64,000 bases of DNA from Polaribacter gangjinensis (GTDB lineage Bacteria > Bacteroidota > Bacteroidia > Flavobacteriales > Flavobacteriaceae). The position numbers and the translations under genes are program-made. The stretch is from contig NZ_CP150662.1 of NCBI RefSeq assembly GCF_038024125.1, forward strand, positions 2,063,501 through 2,127,500, given 5' to 3'. The notes beneath the pieces were generated by a model. It made no database searches, had not been told where the DNA came from, and worked only from the letters and a program-made list of their open reading frames with translations. Shown piece by piece: positions 18,554 through 27,128 of the stretch (position 1 is its first letter; each line of letters opens with the position of its first letter).

Positions 18554-20146
18554 ATGGAAATTACATTTAAAGAAATTCCTAATGAGTTTAAAATTGATGC
18601 TTTATTGCATCAAAATACCTATTTAGTTGATGGCATTTTAAAAGAATGGAAAGGGAAAACAGCCAATGTTTTTTCAACAATATCTTCTACAAAAGAATAT
18701 CAACCAACATTGTTAGGAACGGTTCCTGATTTGGGTGAAAATGAAGCTTTAGAAGCTTTGCATGCAGCTGAAAAAGCCTATGATCGTGGACAAGGTTTGT
18801 GGCCAACAATGAAAGTTGCTGACAGAATTGCAGCTATGGAAAAGTTCGTTTCGCAAATGAAAACCAAACGTGAGGAAATAGTAAAACTATTGATGTGGGA
18901 AATTGGAAAAACTTTACCAGATTCGCAAAAAGAGTTTGACAGAACTGTAGAATACATTTACGATACCATTGAAGATTATAAAAAAATGGACAGAACTTCT
19001 GCCAAGTTTGAAAAAAATGCAGGAGTGTATGCACACATCAGACGTGGACCTTTAGGAGTTGTATTGTGTTTAGGGCCTTATAATTATCCATTAAATGAGA
19101 CTTTTGCGTTGTTAATTCCCGCTTTAATCATGGGAAATACAGCCATTTTTAAACCTGCAAAACACGGAGTTTTATTATTGTCACCTTTGTTAGAAGCATT
19201 TCGAAATAGTTTTCCTGCTGGTGTTGTAAACATCATTTATGGTCGAGGAAGAACGCTAGCAACACCAATTATGGAAACTGGAAAAGTAGATGTGTTGGCT
19301 TTGATTGGAAATAGCAAATCTGCAAATGCAATTCAAGGAAATCATCCCAATAAAAATAGGTTGCGTTTGGTGTTGGGTTTAGAAGCAAAAAATCCTGCTA
19401 TAGTTTTACCAGATGCTGATTTAGATTTGGCAATTAGCGAATGTATTGTTGGCACAACTTCTTTCAACGGTCAACGTTGTACGGCTTTAAAAGTGGTGTA
19501 CGTTCATGAAGATATTGTGGCTGAATTCAACAAGCGTTTTGCGGCTAAAGTTGATGCTTTAAAATTTGGAAATCCTTGGGAAAATGGAGTACAATTAACG
19601 CCTTTACCTGAACCAGAAAAACCAGCTTATATTCAAGAATTGATTGATGACGCTACCAAAAAAGGTGCAAAAATAATCAATGAAAATGGTGGAAAAACTA
19701 CCGAAAATTATATTTTTCCAGCGGTTTTATATCCTGTTTCTAAAAACATGCGCGTTTTTGAAGAAGAGCAATTTGGACCTGTAATTCCTGTGCTTTCTTT
19801 CAGTGATATTCAGGAACCTTTGAACGATATGGCTGAATCTAATTACGGTCAGCAAGTAAGTGTTTTTGGTAGTGATGTAAAAACTTTAGCACCATTAATT
19901 GATACCTTAGTGAATTTAGTTTGTAGAGTAAATTTAAACAGTTCTTGTCAAAGAGGTCCAGACGTTTATCCATTTACAGGACGAAAAGATTCAGCTGTGG
20001 CAACCTTAAGTGTGTATGATGCATTGCGTTCTTTTTCAATCAGAACCTTTGTTGCATCTAAAGATTCTGCATATAATAATGCTATTTTACAACAATTATT
20101 AGATACAAAATCATCGAATTTTATCAATACTGATTATATTTTGTAA
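18554..20146 (+). CDS. gapN: NADP-dependent glyceraldehyde-3-phosphate dehydrogenase-like aldehyde dehydrogenase
   Basis: Member of the ALDH superfamily, most like non-phosphorylating GapN, which oxidises glyceraldehyde-3-phosphate to 3-phosphoglycerate while reducing NADP. The 530-residue protein has the catalytic Cys in [10 protein letters not shown] (C309) and the general-base Glu in GLEAKN (E277). The C-terminal [19 protein letters not shown] block resembles the GapN phosphate-binding region rather than ordinary betaine-aldehyde dehydrogenases. I start at 18554; the frame extends to 18458 but that extension is hydrophobic, unconserved-looking and partly overlaps the terminator spacer. Stand-alone gene bounded by two terminators. 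Substrate assignment is by family memory; a broader ALDH activity cannot be excluded. Confidence 0.78.
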   Translation: MEITFKEIPNEFKIDALLHQNTYLVDGILKEWKGKTANVFSTISSTKEYQPTLLGTVPDLGENEALEALHAAEKAYDRGQGLWPTMKVADRIAAMEKFVSQMKTKREEIVKLLMWEIGKTLPDSQKEFDRTVEYIYDTIEDYKKMDRTSAKFEKNAGVYAHIRRGPLGVVLCLGPYNYPLNETFALLIPALIMGNTAIFKPAKHGVLLLSPLLEAFRNSFPAGVVNIIYGRGRTLATPIMETGKVDVLALIGNSKSANAIQGNHPNKNRLRLVLGLEAKNPAIVLPDADLDLAISECIVGTTSFNGQRCTALKVVYVHEDIVAEFNKRFAAKVDALKFGNPWENGVQLTPLPEPEKPAYIQELIDDATKKGAKIINENGGKTTENYIFPAVLYPVSKNMRVFEEEQFGPVIPVLSFSDIQEPLNDMAESNYGQQVSVFGSDVKTLAPLIDTLVNLVCRVNLNSSCQRGPDVYPFTGRKDSAVATLSVYDALRSFSIRTFVASKDSAYNNAILQQLLDTKSSNFINTDYIL

Positions 20147-20167
20147 AAAATCAATTATTTAAAAGTT

Positions 20168-20208
20168 AAAAGCCGCTTTTTCAAAATCGAAAATAGTGGC
20201 TTTTTTTT
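20168..20208 (+). terminator. Intrinsic terminator after gapN
   Basis: AAAAGCCGCT (20168-20177) pairs with AGTGGCTTTT (20195-20204), 10 bp including one G-T, and is followed by T to 20208. Confidence 0.8.
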
Positions 20209-20215
20209 ATATTTG
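20208..20215 (+). promoter_or_regulatory. Putative -7 box of the four-helix-bundle gene
   Basis: TATATTTG matches TAnnTTTG and starts on the last T of the preceding terminator. It lies 25 nt before the ATG at 20241 and argues for that start over the upstream in-frame ATG at 20196. No TTG at the -33 position. Confidence 0.4.
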
Positions 20216-20240
20216 TAGAAAATGTATAAATCAAATAATT

Positions 20241-20846
20241 ATGAATTTTTACGATAAAATAAAATGGGTTTTAGGAATTTTGATGGTTTTTGTTCTTATT
20301 ATCACCACCAATCTTTTAGATAGAAATAATTTTGTTAGAGTTAAAGATTCTGTAGTTTCAATTTATGAAGATAGATTGATTGCCAATGATTTGATTTTTG
20401 AGATTTCAAACTCCATTAAACAGAAAGAAATTGCAATTGTTACTTCAAATGCTGATTTTTTTAAGGTAGCAAACGAATCAGAAAATAATAATATCGAATT
20501 TTCAATTGAAAGATATGAAAAAACCAAACTGACTCCAGAAGAGCGAACTGTTTTTGACCAATTTAAAGCAAATTTCGATAAACTTAAAACTAAAGAAAGT
20601 CAATTCGTTCAGAATGGAATGGAGGATAAAAGCAATTTGTTAAAATTACTTTTTGAAATTGATGAAAATTTACACGATTTAAATAAAATCCAGTTAAATG
20701 AAGGAAGAAGACAAATGTCTATTAGCCAAAAAGCCATTGATACTGTCGAATTATTTACACAAATTGAAATTTATTTATTGGTGTTTTTAGCAATTGTTGT
20801 TCAAGTAATTGTGATGTATAATCCTAAAAAAGAGAAATCAAAATGA
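20241..20846 (+). CDS. Membrane protein with MCP-like four-helix-bundle sensor domain, no signalling domain
   Basis: The 201-residue protein has a transmembrane helix at about 8-26 (WVLGILMVFVLIITT), a periplasmic helical segment of about 140 residues resembling the four-helix-bundle ligand-binding domain of methyl-accepting chemotaxis proteins, a second membrane helix at about 175-194 (IEIYLLVFLAIVVQVIVMY), and only ten charged cytoplasmic residues. HAMP and MCP signalling modules are absent. Flavobacteria often carry such stand-alone sensor-like proteins; the partner is unknown. Start placed at 20241 because a -7 box lies just upstream. It converges with the universal stress protein gene, with 2 bp between the stop codons. 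Confidence 0.7.
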   Translation: MNFYDKIKWVLGILMVFVLIITTNLLDRNNFVRVKDSVVSIYEDRLIANDLIFEISNSIKQKEIAIVTSNADFFKVANESENNNIEFSIERYEKTKLTPEERTVFDQFKANFDKLKTKESQFVQNGMEDKSNLLKLLFEIDENLHDLNKIQLNEGRRQMSISQKAIDTVELFTQIEIYLLVFLAIVVQVIVMYNPKKEKSK

Positions 20847-20848
20847 GC

Positions 20849-21679
20849 TTAAACACGAATCGTTAACATCGGTTTTAAACCACTTTTTGATAAATTTTTA
20901 GTAACACTTGCCGAAAACAAATGTGATAATCCACTTCTGCCATGTGTACTCAATGCAATTAAATCAGCATTGATTTCGCGCGAAAAATTTAGGATTCCTT
21001 TTTCAACAGAAACATCATTGTAAATAGAAATACTGTGTTTTGGTAACTCAAATTCGGTAACAAATTCCTTAATTTTTTGAGTTGCTTCAAAAGTGCTTTC
21101 AAAATTAGAAGGAGTAGTAACTTTCAATAAATGAATGGTACTTTCAAAAATTAAGGCGATTTCTAATAGTTTTCTTAGCACATCTTTTTTGTCTTCGTTT
21201 TTAAAACTCGATGCAAAAACAACGTTCTTAAATTCAATATTATCATTGTCTTTTTTTACAACTAGCACAGGTATTGTGGATTTTCGAACTACTTTTTCAG
21301 TATTAGAACCAATCAAAATTTCCTCAAAATCAGAATGCCCTTTAGAACCCATAATAATCAAATCGGCATTTATTTTATCAGCACAAGCTAAAATTCCCTC
21401 AAACGGATTTTGAAAGCGAATCAAATGATGTACTTCTTGGTTTTCTGAGAAAAATCGTTCCTTAAAATCAATAATACGTTCTTTAATTTTACGCAAGTAC
21501 AACATGCTTTCAGGAATGCTAAAATTGCTTCTTGAACCCATATCTGCCATGCCAGATGGCAATTCTATGATGTGTAAAAGATACACTGAACTTTCAGATT
21601 TTTTGGCAATTTTCGCAGCCATTTTACAAGCAAATTCTGACGATTTTGAAAAATCAATAGGAACTAAAATTGTTTTCAT
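20849..21679 (-). CDS. Universal stress protein, tandem UspA domains
   Basis: The 276-residue cytoplasmic protein contains two Usp domains. The first (about 1-140) opens with MKTILVPIDFSKSSEFACKM and ends with the ATP-binding pattern GSKGHSDFEEILIGSNTEKV. The second (about 148-276) has the weaker THGRSGLSHLFSASVTKNL pattern, with Ser in place of the usual second Gly. Tandem Usp proteins are stress-response nucleotide binders of uncertain biochemical role. Single gene, convergent with the sensor-like gene and divergent from rimP. Confidence 0.9.
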   Translation of the reverse strand: MKTILVPIDFSKSSEFACKMAAKIAKKSESSVYLLHIIELPSGMADMGSRSNFSIPESMLYLRKIKERIIDFKERFFSENQEVHHLIRFQNPFEGILACADKINADLIIMGSKGHSDFEEILIGSNTEKVVRKSTIPVLVVKKDNDNIEFKNVVFASSFKNEDKKDVLRKLLEIALIFESTIHLLKVTTPSNFESTFEATQKIKEFVTEFELPKHSISIYNDVSVEKGILNFSREINADLIALSTHGRSGLSHLFSASVTKNLSKSGLKPMLTIRV

Positions 21680-21747
21680 AATTGATGGTTTAAGTAAAAC
21701 GAAATTGCGTTTTTAAATTTACAAAAAAGATTTGAATTACAATCCTT

Positions 21748-21777
21748 TTGGTAAATCACAAACATTTAGTATATTTG
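21748..21777 (+). promoter_or_regulatory. Promoter of rimP-nusA-infB
   Basis: TTG (21748-21750), 19-nt spacer, TATATTTG (21770-21777): an exact match to the Bacteroidetes promoter consensus. Transcription should start near 21781-21784, giving a leader of about 95 nt. Confidence 0.75.
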
Positions 21778-21797
21778 CACCGAAAAAATAAGGAAAA

Positions 21798-21818
21798 ATG
21801 AAAATGAAGGGGACTTAG
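21798..21818 (+). CDS. Six-codon upstream ORF in the rimP leader
   Basis: ATG at 21798-21800 preceded by AGGA, then AAA ATG AAG GGG ACT TAG (peptide MKMKGT). Its last codons and stop lie inside the hairpin at 21808-21826, so a translating ribosome would prevent the hairpin from forming. Whether it is translated is unknown. Confidence 0.35.
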   Translation: MKMKGT

Positions 21819-21832
21819 AGTCCCCTCTTTTT
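21808..21832 (+). terminator. Terminator-like hairpin in the rimP leader (possible attenuator)
   Basis: AGGGGACT (21808-21815) pairs perfectly with AGTCCCCT (21819-21826) around a 3-nt loop, followed by CTTTTT. The stem is far more GC-rich than its surroundings. It lies about 25 nt after the predicted transcription start and 44 nt before rimP, so it would terminate the operon unless disrupted. Confidence 0.7.
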
Positions 21833-21876
21833 ATATCTAAAAGAATTGTTTTTTTAAGATTTAGTAAAAAATAATA

Positions 21877-22341
21877 ATGGATCAAGCCAAAGTAAGATAT
21901 TTAGTTGATGAGGCGTTAGCAGAAAATGAAAAACTATTTTTAGTAGATCTTTCAATTTCTGAAGCTAATAAAATCAAAGTAATTGTTGATGGTGATGAAG
22001 GGGTGTCATTAAGCGAATGTATAAGAATTAGTAGAAATGTTGAACATAATTTGGATAGAGAAACTGAAGATTTTGCATTAGAAGTTTCAACTCCAGATAT
22101 TTCAAAACCCATAAAATTACAAAGACAATATATAAAAAACATCAATAGAATATTGAATGTAAAAACGGCAAACGAAGAAGAAATAGAAGGAACCTTAGTT
22201 GCTGTAAACGAAGAAAATATTGTGTTAGTTTGGGAAGCAAGAGTCCCAAAATTAGAAGGAAAAGGAAAAATGACTGTTGAAAAAACAGCAACAATAGAGT
22301 ATAAAAATATCAAAGAAGCAAAAGTGAAGATTGTATTTTAA
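21877..22341 (+). CDS. rimP: Ribosome maturation factor RimP
   Basis: Assists late assembly of the 30S subunit. The 154-residue protein has the RimP N-terminal core (VDLSISEANKIKVIVDGDEGVSLSECIRIS, then LEVSTPDISKPIK) and a C-terminal SH3-like half from about residue 100. It heads the widely conserved rimP-nusA-infB cluster, 12 bp before nusA. Expression is probably controlled by the upstream hairpin. Confidence 0.93.
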   Translation: MDQAKVRYLVDEALAENEKLFLVDLSISEANKIKVIVDGDEGVSLSECIRISRNVEHNLDRETEDFALEVSTPDISKPIKLQRQYIKNINRILNVKTANEEEIEGTLVAVNEENIVLVWEARVPKLEGKGKMTVEKTATIEYKNIKEAKVKIVF

Positions 22342-22353
22342 GAAAATAAGGTA

Positions 22354-23607
22354 ATGGAAAATTTAGCGTTAATTGAATCGTTTTCTGAATTTAAAGATAA
22401 CAAAAGTATAGACAGAGTAACATTGATGTCTATTTTAGAAGAAGTTTTTAGAGCAGCTTTAAAAAGAAAGTTTGGCTCTGATGATAACTTTGATATCATC
22501 ATCAATCCTGATAAAGGAGATTTAGAAATTTGGAGAAATCGTGTGGTGGTTGCAGACGGAATGTCTGAAGATGATAATGAAGAAATAGAATTGAGTGAAG
22601 CTCGTAAAATTGAGCCCGATTTTGAAATTGGCGAAGACGTTTCTGAAGAGGTAAAGTTAGTTCAATTAGGTAGAAGAGCTATTTTGGCTTTGCGTCAAAA
22701 TTTGATTTCAAAAATTTATGAACACGATAGTACCAATATTTTTAAACAATTTAAAGATTTAGAAGGCGAATTATATACTGCTGAAGTGCATCACATTCGT
22801 CACAATGCTATCATTTTATTAGATGATGATGGAAACGAAATTGTATTGCCAAAAAGCGAGCAAATTCGTTCAGACTTTTTTAGAAAAGGCGATTCTGTAA
22901 GAGGTGTTGTAAAATCTGTTGAATTAAGAGGAAACAAACCTGCGATTATTTTGTCAAGAACATCACCCTTATTTTTAACAAAATTATTTGAACAAGAAAT
23001 TCCTGAAGTTTTCGACGGTTTAATTACTGTAGAAGGCGTTGCGAGAATTCCAGGTGAAAAAGCAAAAGTAGCAGTAGATTCTTATGATGACAGAATTGAT
23101 CCAGTTGGTGCTTGTGTTGGTGTAAAAGGATCAAGAATTCACGGAATTGTACGTGAATTAGGAAACGAAAACATCGACGTTATCAATTATACAAAAAACG
23201 AACAATTGTATATTGCTAGAGCTTTGAGTCCTGCAAAAGTAACATCTATGGAAATCGAATTGTATGAATCTGAAAAAAATGGTAAAAAAGGACGTGTAAA
23301 AGTCGTTTTAAAACCGGAAGAAGTTTCAAAAGCAATTGGAAAAAGTGGTGTAAACATTCGTTTAGCAAGTGAGTTAACAGGTTATGAAATCGATGTTCAA
23401 AGAGAAGGCGCTGAAGAAGATGTAGAATTAACAGAGTTTGTTGACGAAATTGAAGGATGGATTATCCAAGAGTTCAAAAACATTGGATTAGATACTGCAA
23501 GAAGTGTTTTAGAAACATCAGTAGAAGAATTGGTAAAAAGAACCGATTTAGAAGAAGAAACTATTTTGGATGTTCAACGAATTTTAAGAGAAGAATTCGA
23601 AGAGTAA
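22354..23607 (+). CDS. nusA: Transcription termination/antitermination factor NusA
   Basis: RNA polymerase-associated factor for pausing, termination and rRNA antitermination. The 417-residue protein has the N-terminal polymerase-binding domain (about 1-125), an S1 domain (about 130-200, with GDSVRGVVKSVELRGNKPAIILSR), and two KH domains (GACVGVKGSRIHGIVREL near 250; VSKAIGKSGVNIRLASELTG near 325). The acidic C-terminal repeats of E. coli NusA are replaced by a short tail. Located between rimP and infB. Confidence 0.95.
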   Translation: MENLALIESFSEFKDNKSIDRVTLMSILEEVFRAALKRKFGSDDNFDIIINPDKGDLEIWRNRVVVADGMSEDDNEEIELSEARKIEPDFEIGEDVSEEVKLVQLGRRAILALRQNLISKIYEHDSTNIFKQFKDLEGELYTAEVHHIRHNAIILLDDDGNEIVLPKSEQIRSDFFRKGDSVRGVVKSVELRGNKPAIILSRTSPLFLTKLFEQEIPEVFDGLITVEGVARIPGEKAKVAVDSYDDRIDPVGACVGVKGSRIHGIVRELGNENIDVINYTKNEQLYIARALSPAKVTSMEIELYESEKNGKKGRVKVVLKPEEVSKAIGKSGVNIRLASELTGYEIDVQREGAEEDVELTEFVDEIEGWIIQEFKNIGLDTARSVLETSVEELVKRTDLEEETILDVQRILREEFEE

Positions 23608-23670
23608 TTTCAAAAATCATTAAAAGTAAAAAGATTATTTTTACAAAAATTAAAGAATAAAAAATTATAT

Positions 23671-26484
23671 ATGTCTGTAGACAAAACAATGAGACTTAGT
23701 AGTGTGTTAAGAGAATTAAATATTTCTCTTGACAGAGCTGTGGAATATTTAGGAAAGCATGGTCATGAAGTAGAAGCAAGACCAACTACTAAAATTTCTC
23801 AAGAAACCTATCAAGTCCTTCTTGATGGCTTTGAAACAGATGCTAATAAAAAAGCAGCATCTAAAGAAGTTGGAGAGGAAAAAAGAAAAGAAAAAGAAGC
23901 AATTCGTCTTGAAATTGAGGCCAAGCTTGAAAAGAAAAAAGCAGAAGAGGCTAAAAAAGAGGAAGAAATTTTAAGAGCGAAAGCAGATAAAATTGAGTTT
24001 AAGACTGTTGGGAAAATCGACATAGATAACTTAGGAAAAAAGCCCGAAGTTGAGAAAGAAGTTGAAAAACCAGTAAAAGAAATAGTTGAAGTTCCAGTTA
24101 CTAAAGAAGAAGTAGCTCCAATAAAAGAAGAGAAAAAACCTGAAGTTGTAGCTGAATCTAAAAAAGCTGAAGAACCTAAAGTTGAAACTCCAAAAGTAGA
24201 AAGTAAACCAGTTCAGCAAGTTCAAAAAGACGAAAAGCCAACTGAGATTACTCCAGAAAATGCAGAGTCGATTGTTACTCAATACAAAAAATTGGATGGG
24301 CCAAAAATAACTGGACAAACCATTGATTTGAAACAGTTTGAAAGACCTAAAAAGAAAAAACCAGAAGTTAAAAAAGACGCTGCTGCAGACCCAAGAAAAA
24401 AACGTAAGCGTATTAGCAAACCAGGTGCTGCGCCAGGAACTGCTATAGGACCTGGAGCTAATTCAAGACCACCTCAAGACAATAGAAACAGACCAAATCA
24501 ACCAAATCAAGGTGGACAAGGCAATAACAGACAAGGAGGTTTTAGACCTAGAGGAAGTCAAGCTCCTATCAAAAAAGAAGACCCATCTGAGGCTGACATC
24601 CAAAAACAAGTAAGAGAAACTTTAGAGAAACTTCAAGGAAAATCATCTAAAGGAAAAGGAGCAAAATACAGAAGAAATAAAAGAGATGCTCACAGAGAAC
24701 AATCTGAGGCAGAATTAGAAGCAAAAGCATTAGATAGCAAAATTCTAAAAGTTACTGAATTTGTAACAGTTAGCGAGGTTGCAACCATGATGGATGTTCC
24801 TGTAACACAAATCATCTCTGCATGTATGTCTTTAGGAATGATGGTAACCATGAATCAGCGTTTAGATGCTGAAACATTGGTTATTGTTGCAGAAGAATTT
24901 GATCACAAAGTAGAGTTTGTGGGTGCTGAAGTTGAAGAAGCTATTGAATCGGTTGAAGATAATCCAGAAGATTTAATTACTCGTGCGCCAATCATTACTG
25001 TAATGGGTCACGTAGATCATGGAAAAACTTCATTGTTAGATTACATCAGAAATGCAAATGTTACCGAAGGTGAAAGTGGAGGAATTACGCAACATATTGG
25101 TGCATATGCGGTAAAAGTAGGAGACCAAAAAATTGCATTTTTAGATACACCTGGTCACGAAGCATTTACAGCAATGCGTGCTCGTGGAGCGCAAGTTACA
25201 GACTTAGTAATTATTGTGGTTGCTGCAGACGATGATGTAATGCCGCAAACCAAAGAAGCAATTTCCCATGCTCAAGCAGCTGGAGTTCCTATAATTTTTG
25301 CCATCAATAAGATTGATAAACCGAATGCCAACCCAGATAATGTAAAAACGCAATTATCTGCTATGAATTTACTTATCGAAGAATGGGGAGGAAATATTCA
25401 ATCTCAAGATATTTCAGCAAAAACAGGTCAAGGAATTGAAGAATTATTAGAAAAAGTTTTGCTAGAAGCTGAGGTTTTAGAATTGAAAGCAAATCCTAAT
25501 AAAAATGCATCTGGTACTGTTGTTGAAGCTCAGTTAGATAAAGGTAGAGGATATGTAACAACCATTTTAGTTCAAGCAGGAACTTTAAAAGTGGGAGATT
25601 ATATTTTAGCCGGAAAAAATAGTGGTAAGGTTAAAGCCATGTTTGATGATAAAGGTGTAAAATTAAAATCAGCAGGACCTTCAACTCCAGTTTCCGTTTT
25701 AGGATTGGATGGAGCACCACAAGCAGGAGATAAGTTTGTTGTATTTGATGATGAACGTGAAGCAAAACAAATTGCTGCAAAAAGATCACAATTGCAAAGA
25801 GAACAATCTGTAAGAACTCAAAAAACATTGACACTTGCAGAGATTGGAAGAAGAATTGCTTTAGGAGATTTCAAAGAATTAAACATCATTTTAAAAGGAG
25901 ATGTGGATGGTTCAGTAGAAGCATTAGCAGATTCGTTCCAAAAACTATCAACCGAAGAAATTCAAATCAATATATTACATAAAGGAGTTGGAGCTATTAC
26001 GGAAAGTGATGTATTATTAGCAACAGCATCTGATGCAATTATTGTAGGATTTAATGTTCGTCCTCAAGGAAATGCAAGAGCGATTGCTGATAAAGAAGAA
26101 GTGGATATCAGAACATATTCTATCATTTACGATGCTATCAACGACTTAAAAGATGCTATGGAAGGAATGCTTTCTCCAGAAATGAAAGAGGAAGTTACTG
26201 GAAATGTGGAGATTAGAGAAGTTTATAAAATATCTAAAGTTGGAAACATTGCAGGATGTATGGTAATGTCTGGAAAAATATTTAGAGACTCTCAAATCCG
26301 AATTATCAGAGACGGAATTGTTGTTCATGATGGTTCTTTAGCATCATTGAAACGTTTCAAAGACGATGTGAAAGAGGTTGCAAAAGGATATGATTGTGGA
26401 TTGCAAATTAAAAATTACAACGATATCCAAGAGGGTGATTTAATTGAAGCGTATAAAGAATTTGCTGTTAAAAAGAAATTATAG
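23671..26484 (+). CDS. infB: Translation initiation factor IF-2
   Basis: GTPase that places initiator tRNA on the 30S subunit. At 937 residues it includes an N-terminal IF2-N helix ([21 protein letters not shown]), a long Lys/Glu/Pro-rich linker (about 70-330, low complexity), and the conserved C-terminal core. G motifs are clear: GHVDHGKT near residue 450, DTPGHEAFT, and [12 protein letters not shown]. The final IF2-C domain ends in [14 protein letters not shown]. Third gene of the operon, followed by a terminator shared with the convergent SPOR gene. Confidence 0.97.
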   Translation: MSVDKTMRLSSVLRELNISLDRAVEYLGKHGHEVEARPTTKISQETYQVLLDGFETDANKKAASKEVGEEKRKEKEAIRLEIEAKLEKKKAEEAKKEEEILRAKADKIEFKTVGKIDIDNLGKKPEVEKEVEKPVKEIVEVPVTKEEVAPIKEEKKPEVVAESKKAEEPKVETPKVESKPVQQVQKDEKPTEITPENAESIVTQYKKLDGPKITGQTIDLKQFERPKKKKPEVKKDAAADPRKKRKRISKPGAAPGTAIGPGANSRPPQDNRNRPNQPNQGGQGNNRQGGFRPRGSQAPIKKEDPSEADIQKQVRETLEKLQGKSSKGKGAKYRRNKRDAHREQSEAELEAKALDSKILKVTEFVTVSEVATMMDVPVTQIISACMSLGMMVTMNQRLDAETLVIVAEEFDHKVEFVGAEVEEAIESVEDNPEDLITRAPIITVMGHVDHGKTSLLDYIRNANVTEGESGGITQHIGAYAVKVGDQKIAFLDTPGHEAFTAMRARGAQVTDLVIIVVAADDDVMPQTKEAISHAQAAGVPIIFAINKIDKPNANPDNVKTQLSAMNLLIEEWGGNIQSQDISAKTGQGIEELLEKVLLEAEVLELKANPNKNASGTVVEAQLDKGRGYVTTILVQAGTLKVGDYILAGKNSGKVKAMFDDKGVKLKSAGPSTPVSVLGLDGAPQAGDKFVVFDDEREAKQIAAKRSQLQREQSVRTQKTLTLAEIGRRIALGDFKELNIILKGDVDGSVEALADSFQKLSTEEIQINILHKGVGAITESDVLLATASDAIIVGFNVRPQGNARAIADKEEVDIRTYSIIYDAINDLKDAMEGMLSPEMKEEVTGNVEIREVYKISKVGNIAGCMVMSGKIFRDSQIRIIRDGIVVHDGSLASLKRFKDDVKEVAKGYDCGLQIKNYNDIQEGDLIEAYKEFAVKKKL

Positions 26485-26502
26485 CAGGATTTCTATTTCA
26501 TA

Positions 26503-26538
26503 AAAAAAGCCAAAATCAATTTTGATTTTGGCTTTTTT
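26503..26538 (+). terminator. Intrinsic terminator after infB, probably bidirectional
   Basis: AAAAAAGCCAAAATCA pairs with TGATTTTGGCTTTTTT as a near-perfect palindrome with A run on one side and T run on the other, so it could end both infB and the convergent SPOR gene. Confidence 0.85.
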
Positions 26539-26561
26539 AATTTTCGTTGGATTTTTTAAAC

Positions 26562-26930
26562 TTACCTTAAAAGAGAAATAACAATCAATCCAGAAAACTT
26601 TTCTGAAAAATTTAGCAATGCTTTATCAGCCTCTAATTTTGTCTTGTAATTTCCAACTTGAACTTTCCAATACGGCTGATCATATGTCAGTTTTGTATAT
26701 ACATCAGGATAGGAAGAAGCAAACTTAGCTTGTGCATTTTTTGCATTCGATTCATCACCATAAAAAATTTGAACACGATATCCAAAGCCAACATCTTTAT
26801 TAAAAGCTCTTTTTTTAGCAATCAACGTTTTAATCTGTGGACTCATATTGGTGCTGTTTTGAGCACTAATACTTTCTATACCAAGTATTAAAAAAAATCC
26901 AAAAAACCAATAAGAGTAAGAATATTTCAT
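26562..26930 (-). CDS. SPOR-domain protein, exported
   Basis: The 122-residue product has a signal peptide (hydrophobic residues 8-22, AQ near 24) and a SPOR-type fold at about 48-122 (GYRVQIFYGDESNAKNAQ, then YWKVQVGNYKTKLEADKAL). SPOR domains bind denuded peptidoglycan at division sites; a role in the cell envelope is inferred. A -7 box (TACTTTTG, minus strand, 26954-26947) lies 17 nt upstream, giving a very short leader. Divergent from the act operon. Confidence 0.85.
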   Translation of the reverse strand: MKYSYSYWFFGFFLILGIESISAQNSTNMSPQIKTLIAKKRAFNKDVGFGYRVQIFYGDESNAKNAQAKFASSYPDVYTKLTYDQPYWKVQVGNYKTKLEADKALLNFSEKFSGLIVISLLR

Positions 26931-26946
26931 AATAAAGTAATTTTTG

Positions 26947-26954
26947 CAAAAGTA
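26947..26954 (-). promoter_or_regulatory. -7 box of the SPOR gene
   Basis: Minus-strand TACTTTTG matches TAnnTTTG; ATG follows 17 nt later. No TTG at the expected -33 position. Confidence 0.5.
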
Positions 26955-27055
26955 ATAACATCCTTTTTAATATAATCTTAAAAAATCATTATTTAGAATT
27001 ATTATAAATTAATGTTTAACATTCTATTCCTTTTTAAAAATTTGCTAATAAGTAC

Positions 27056-27063
27056 TACTTTTG
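27056..27063 (+). promoter_or_regulatory. -7 box of the act-cox operon
   Basis: TACTTTTG matches TAnnTTTG and lies 66 nt before actA. The leader that follows contains a 9-bp hairpin, GTTCAAAAA (27071-27079) with TTTTTGAAC (27085-27093), which begins only a few nucleotides after the expected start. Confidence 0.5.
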
Positions 27064-27128
27064 TGCAACTGTTCAAAAAGCGTTTTTTTGAACCATTTTA
27101 TACAAGACACTAAAAATAGTTTGTAAAT

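Noticed and set aside
24031-24318. 95-codon minus-strand ORF rich in Phe inside infB
   Set aside because: Shadow of the Lys/Glu-rich IF-2 linker; its composition is the complement of GAA/AAA codons.
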